Shown: in pieces, positions 6,305 to 7,702 of the stretch | How positions within the stretch are numbered: position 1 is the stretch's first letter | Layout: each line of letters begins with the position of its first letter | Origin: JBDREC01 sp043820105 [NCBI: Pseudomonadota bacterium] | GTDB lineage: Bacteria > Bdellovibrionota_F > JAHFAK01 | Direction: 5' to 3' | Assembly (NCBI GenBank): GCA_043820105.1 | Contig: JBDREC010000082.1 | Span: 1-7,702 of the forward strand | DNA: 7,702 nucleotides | Made by a program: the position numbers and the translations under genes | Notes under the pieces: generated by a model | Seen by the model: the letters and a program-made list of their open reading frames with translations, nothing else | Told to the model about the DNA's origin: nothing | The model's database searches: none

Positions 6305-7491
6305 TTTTTTTCAAGCAGCCATTTCTTTATGTTAATTAAGCATATTTCAATATTTTTTTGTGTTATTTTCTTTGTTTTGCCTGTGTATAATATTGTTGCC
6401 TTTTCTGTTTTGGTTTTTTTGCAGAATTCTATTATGCTTTCCTGTTCCCTTACAGGAAGCTTAACAGAATAGCATACATTAATAGGATTTATTTTTGTTT
6501 TTTTCTTTGCTATAAAATCCACTTCCTGGACGCTTTTCCAGTAATACAATTCATTTTGCCTGTGCTTTAATTCTATTGCAACTGCGGATTCTGCCAATCT
6601 GCCTTTATCTTCTGTAAATGATTTCGAAGCATATTGCTGCATACCCAAATCAAAAGCATAAATTTTTCTCGGTTTTGCCAGCGACTCTTTCATAGAATAA
6701 GAAAAAAAAGGAACCTGAAACACCAAAAAAGCAGTTTCCAGATACTCTAAAAACTGCCTTATTGAATCATAAGACAAACCAAGCGCAACCCGTATTTTTT
6801 TTAAGCTTATTTGCTTGCCTGAATTAGTCAATAAATAAAAAGCAAAATTTCTTAATGCAGCAGAATCCCTTACATTATATCTGGTTATTATATCCTTTAT
6901 CAATGCAAGCTCAAAATAAGATTCCAGCAGTTTTTCTTTTTTTTTCGGATTAAGCACTACTTCAGGATAACCTCCTGTTAATAAATAATCATCAAGCCCT
7001 TTTTTTGTTATTCTGTGAAATTCACTAAACGAAAACGGCAGTATCTGAAAACCAATGCCTCTGCCCCCAAGCGAAGAAGCAAACTCACTGCTTAATAATT
7101 TTGCAGAAGACCCAGTTACTATTACCTGGCATTGCCTTGTATCAACTGCCTTTCTAACCCATTTTTCCCATCCTGAAATAAGCTGGACTTCATCAAATAC
7201 AATTGTGTCATTCACTGAAAGGCCTTCAGCAAAAGAATCCATAAGCGAAGTATTCAGCAAATTTACAAGTTTCGGGTCCTCCAAATTAACATATCTTTTT
7301 TTAGTGTTTTTTGGCAGTCTTTCCAGCAGCCGCCTTGCAACAACAGACTTGCCTGCCCTTCTTGGCCCAAACAAAAAAACAACATTTTTACTGCCAACAT
7401 AAGGCAAAATTTCATCCTCAACATTTCTTTTGAATGTTTTTTCCCTTAAAGCCCACTTATCCAAAAGCTCTTTAAAATCCCCTGAAAGCAT
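6277..7491 (-). CDS. AAA_14 / DUF4143 family ATPase
   Basis: A 404-residue cytoplasmic P-loop ATPase of full family length. Walker A is GPRRAGKS (42-49), Walker B IVFDEVQ (97-103), sensor-1 region VTGSSAKLLS (125-134), and LGGRGIGFQILPFSFSEF (141-158) with R144 is the usual arginine motif. The DUF4143 part follows: YLLTGGYPEVV (169-179), a winged-helix segment (about 225-256), and a PD-(D/E)xK-like core with E300 in GRLAESAV and E322-V-D324-F. The E-x-K strand of the nuclease fold is replaced by NVCYSVK (337-343), so cleavage activity is doubtful. Family members are often scattered, mobile or toxin-antitoxin-associated in archaea; the cellular role is unsettled. The ATG at 7491 has no ribosome binding site and a TATA box 25 bp upstream, so it is probably leaderless. 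Its 3' end overlaps the winged-helix gene by 28 bp. Confidence 0.92.
   Translation of the reverse strand: MLSGDFKELLDKWALREKTFKRNVEDEILPYVGSKNVVFLFGPRRAGKSVVARRLLERLPKNTKKRYVNLEDPKLVNLLNTSLMDSFAEGLSVNDTIVFDEVQLISGWEKWVRKAVDTRQCQVIVTGSSAKLLSSEFASSLGGRGIGFQILPFSFSEFHRITKKGLDDYLLTGGYPEVVLNPKKKEKLLESYFELALIKDIITRYNVRDSAALRNFAFYLLTNSGKQISLKKIRVALGLSYDSIRQFLEYLETAFLVFQVPFFSYSMKESLAKPRKIYAFDLGMQQYASKSFTEDKGRLAESAVAIELKHRQNELYYWKSVQEVDFIAKKKTKINPINVCYSVKLPVREQESIIEFCKKTKTEKATILYTGKTKKITQKNIEICLINIKKWLLEKNQNLFNASK
6305..6311 (+). terminator. T-tract terminator of the winged-helix gene
   Basis: Seven T follow the TGA stop at once, and a second T7 lies near 6352-6358. Archaeal RNA polymerase commonly stops at such tracts without a hairpin. 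Both lie inside the ATPase coding region on the other strand. Confidence 0.5.
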
Positions 7492-7512
7492 GAAAAAATA
7501 AGGAACAAAAAC

Positions 7513-7520
7513 ATATATAA
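7513..7520 (-). promoter_or_regulatory. TATA box of the ATPase gene
   Basis: TTATATAT on the minus strand is centred about 25 bp from the ATG at 7491. That spacing, with no ribosome binding site between them, indicates a leaderless transcript. Confidence 0.7.
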
Positions 7521-7521
7521 G

Positions 7522-7543
7522 GGGTTACGTTATAACGTAACCC
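7522..7543. promoter_or_regulatory. Perfect 22-bp palindrome, candidate operator
   Basis: Two 11-bp half-sites, GGGTTACGTTA and its exact complement TAACGTAACCC, meet with no spacer. The site ends one base from the ATPase TATA box, where TFB would contact the BRE, so a bound dimer should block initiation. On the other side it abuts TATTTAAAT, a possible plus-strand TATA. GC content at the ends is well above the surroundings. The binding protein is unknown: it could be the ATPase itself through its winged-helix segment, or an unseen regulator. Confidence 0.7.
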
Positions 7544-7702
7544 TATTTAAATGGCGGATTTATAAAATTTGGTTTAAAGAACGAATTGGTTTTTTGTCAG
7601 ATTGCTTCTTTAATTTGCTAAAAGCCGGTTACACATACAGGGAAATTATTTGAAAAAGTTTCCCTCTATAAAATTCTTGTTGCTTTTGGATAAAAACGAC
7701 TT
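7544..7702 (+). other. Right-edge region with plus-strand TATA elements, possible start of a divergent gene
   Basis: Two TATA-like elements, TATTTAAAT (7544-7552) and TTTATAAAA (7559-7567), face rightward. The phase starting with TTG at 7594 gives about 19 residues (…NLLKAGYTYREII) before TGA at 7651. A different phase is open from 7614 to the end, and a TTG at 7650 after AGGGA would give LKKFPSIKFLLLLDKND running off the edge. The two may be a real start plus noise, or a frameshifted remnant; the window is too short to decide. Confidence 0.25.

Noticed and set aside
7055-7402. A 115-codon plus-strand frame opposite the ATPase
   Set aside because: It is antisense to the Walker A, Walker B and sensor regions of the ATPase and has no recognisable motif.
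7522-7543. The 22-bp palindrome as a hairpin terminator
   Set aside because: It has no loop, no following T-tract, and sits immediately upstream of a promoter rather than after a gene.
7551-7565. ATG at 7551 after the TATTTAAAT element
   Set aside because: It reads only four codons (MADL) before TAA, so it is not a gene start.
1-7702. tRNA, rRNA, insertion sequence or transposase
   Set aside because: No cloverleaf, rRNA core sequence, transposase motif or terminal inverted repeat pair was seen on either strand.

Overview
The window looks like a piece of an AT-rich archaeal genome, most likely from an uncultivated DPANN-type lineage such as Woesearchaeota or Pacearchaeota. That assignment is inference. 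The support is archaeal-style TATA boxes about 25 bp upstream of start codons that lack a ribosome binding site (leaderless genes), T-tract 3' ends, an AAA_14/DUF4143 ATPase, and a giant secreted protein built from 'VDxTPPxTTKT ... WIxxxTPIxLxxxD ... EESCHxIxYYSVDALGN' repeats of a kind common in those genomes. No rRNA, tRNA or other taxonomic marker is present.

Left three quarters (1-5823, minus strand). One uninterrupted reading frame of 1941 codons starts at an ATG at 5821-5823 and runs off the left edge without a stop. I read every codon of this frame and found no in-frame stop. It encodes a giant exported cell-surface protein. In order it has a signal peptide, an N-terminal beta-sandwich resembling DUF11/CARDB, nine Ig-like/OmpL47-type repeats, and a C-terminal duplicated GWNLI...GYW module that continues to the edge. 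Repeat 3 is interrupted by an unassigned beta-rich domain. Repeat 6 is interrupted by a choice-of-anchor-L-like domain plus a DUF4215 cysteine-rich motif.

Middle (5824-6304). A 205-bp divergent intergenic region holds the promoter of the giant gene (TATA inside an 18-bp inverted repeat, then a G6 ribosome binding site) and the promoter of a small plus-strand winged-helix protein that starts at a GTG, apparently leaderless. 

Right (6277-7702). A minus-strand ATPase of the AAA_14/DUF4143 family converges on the winged-helix gene, and the two coding regions overlap by 28 bp at their 3' ends. The ATPase promoter carries a perfect 22-bp palindrome directly beside its TATA box, a strong operator candidate. 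The last 150 bp may begin a divergent gene but are not resolvable here.

No shared pathway can be shown. The one testable link is that the small DNA-binding protein is divergent from the giant surface gene and could regulate it. The ATPase, with its own operator-like site, looks like an independent accessory gene.
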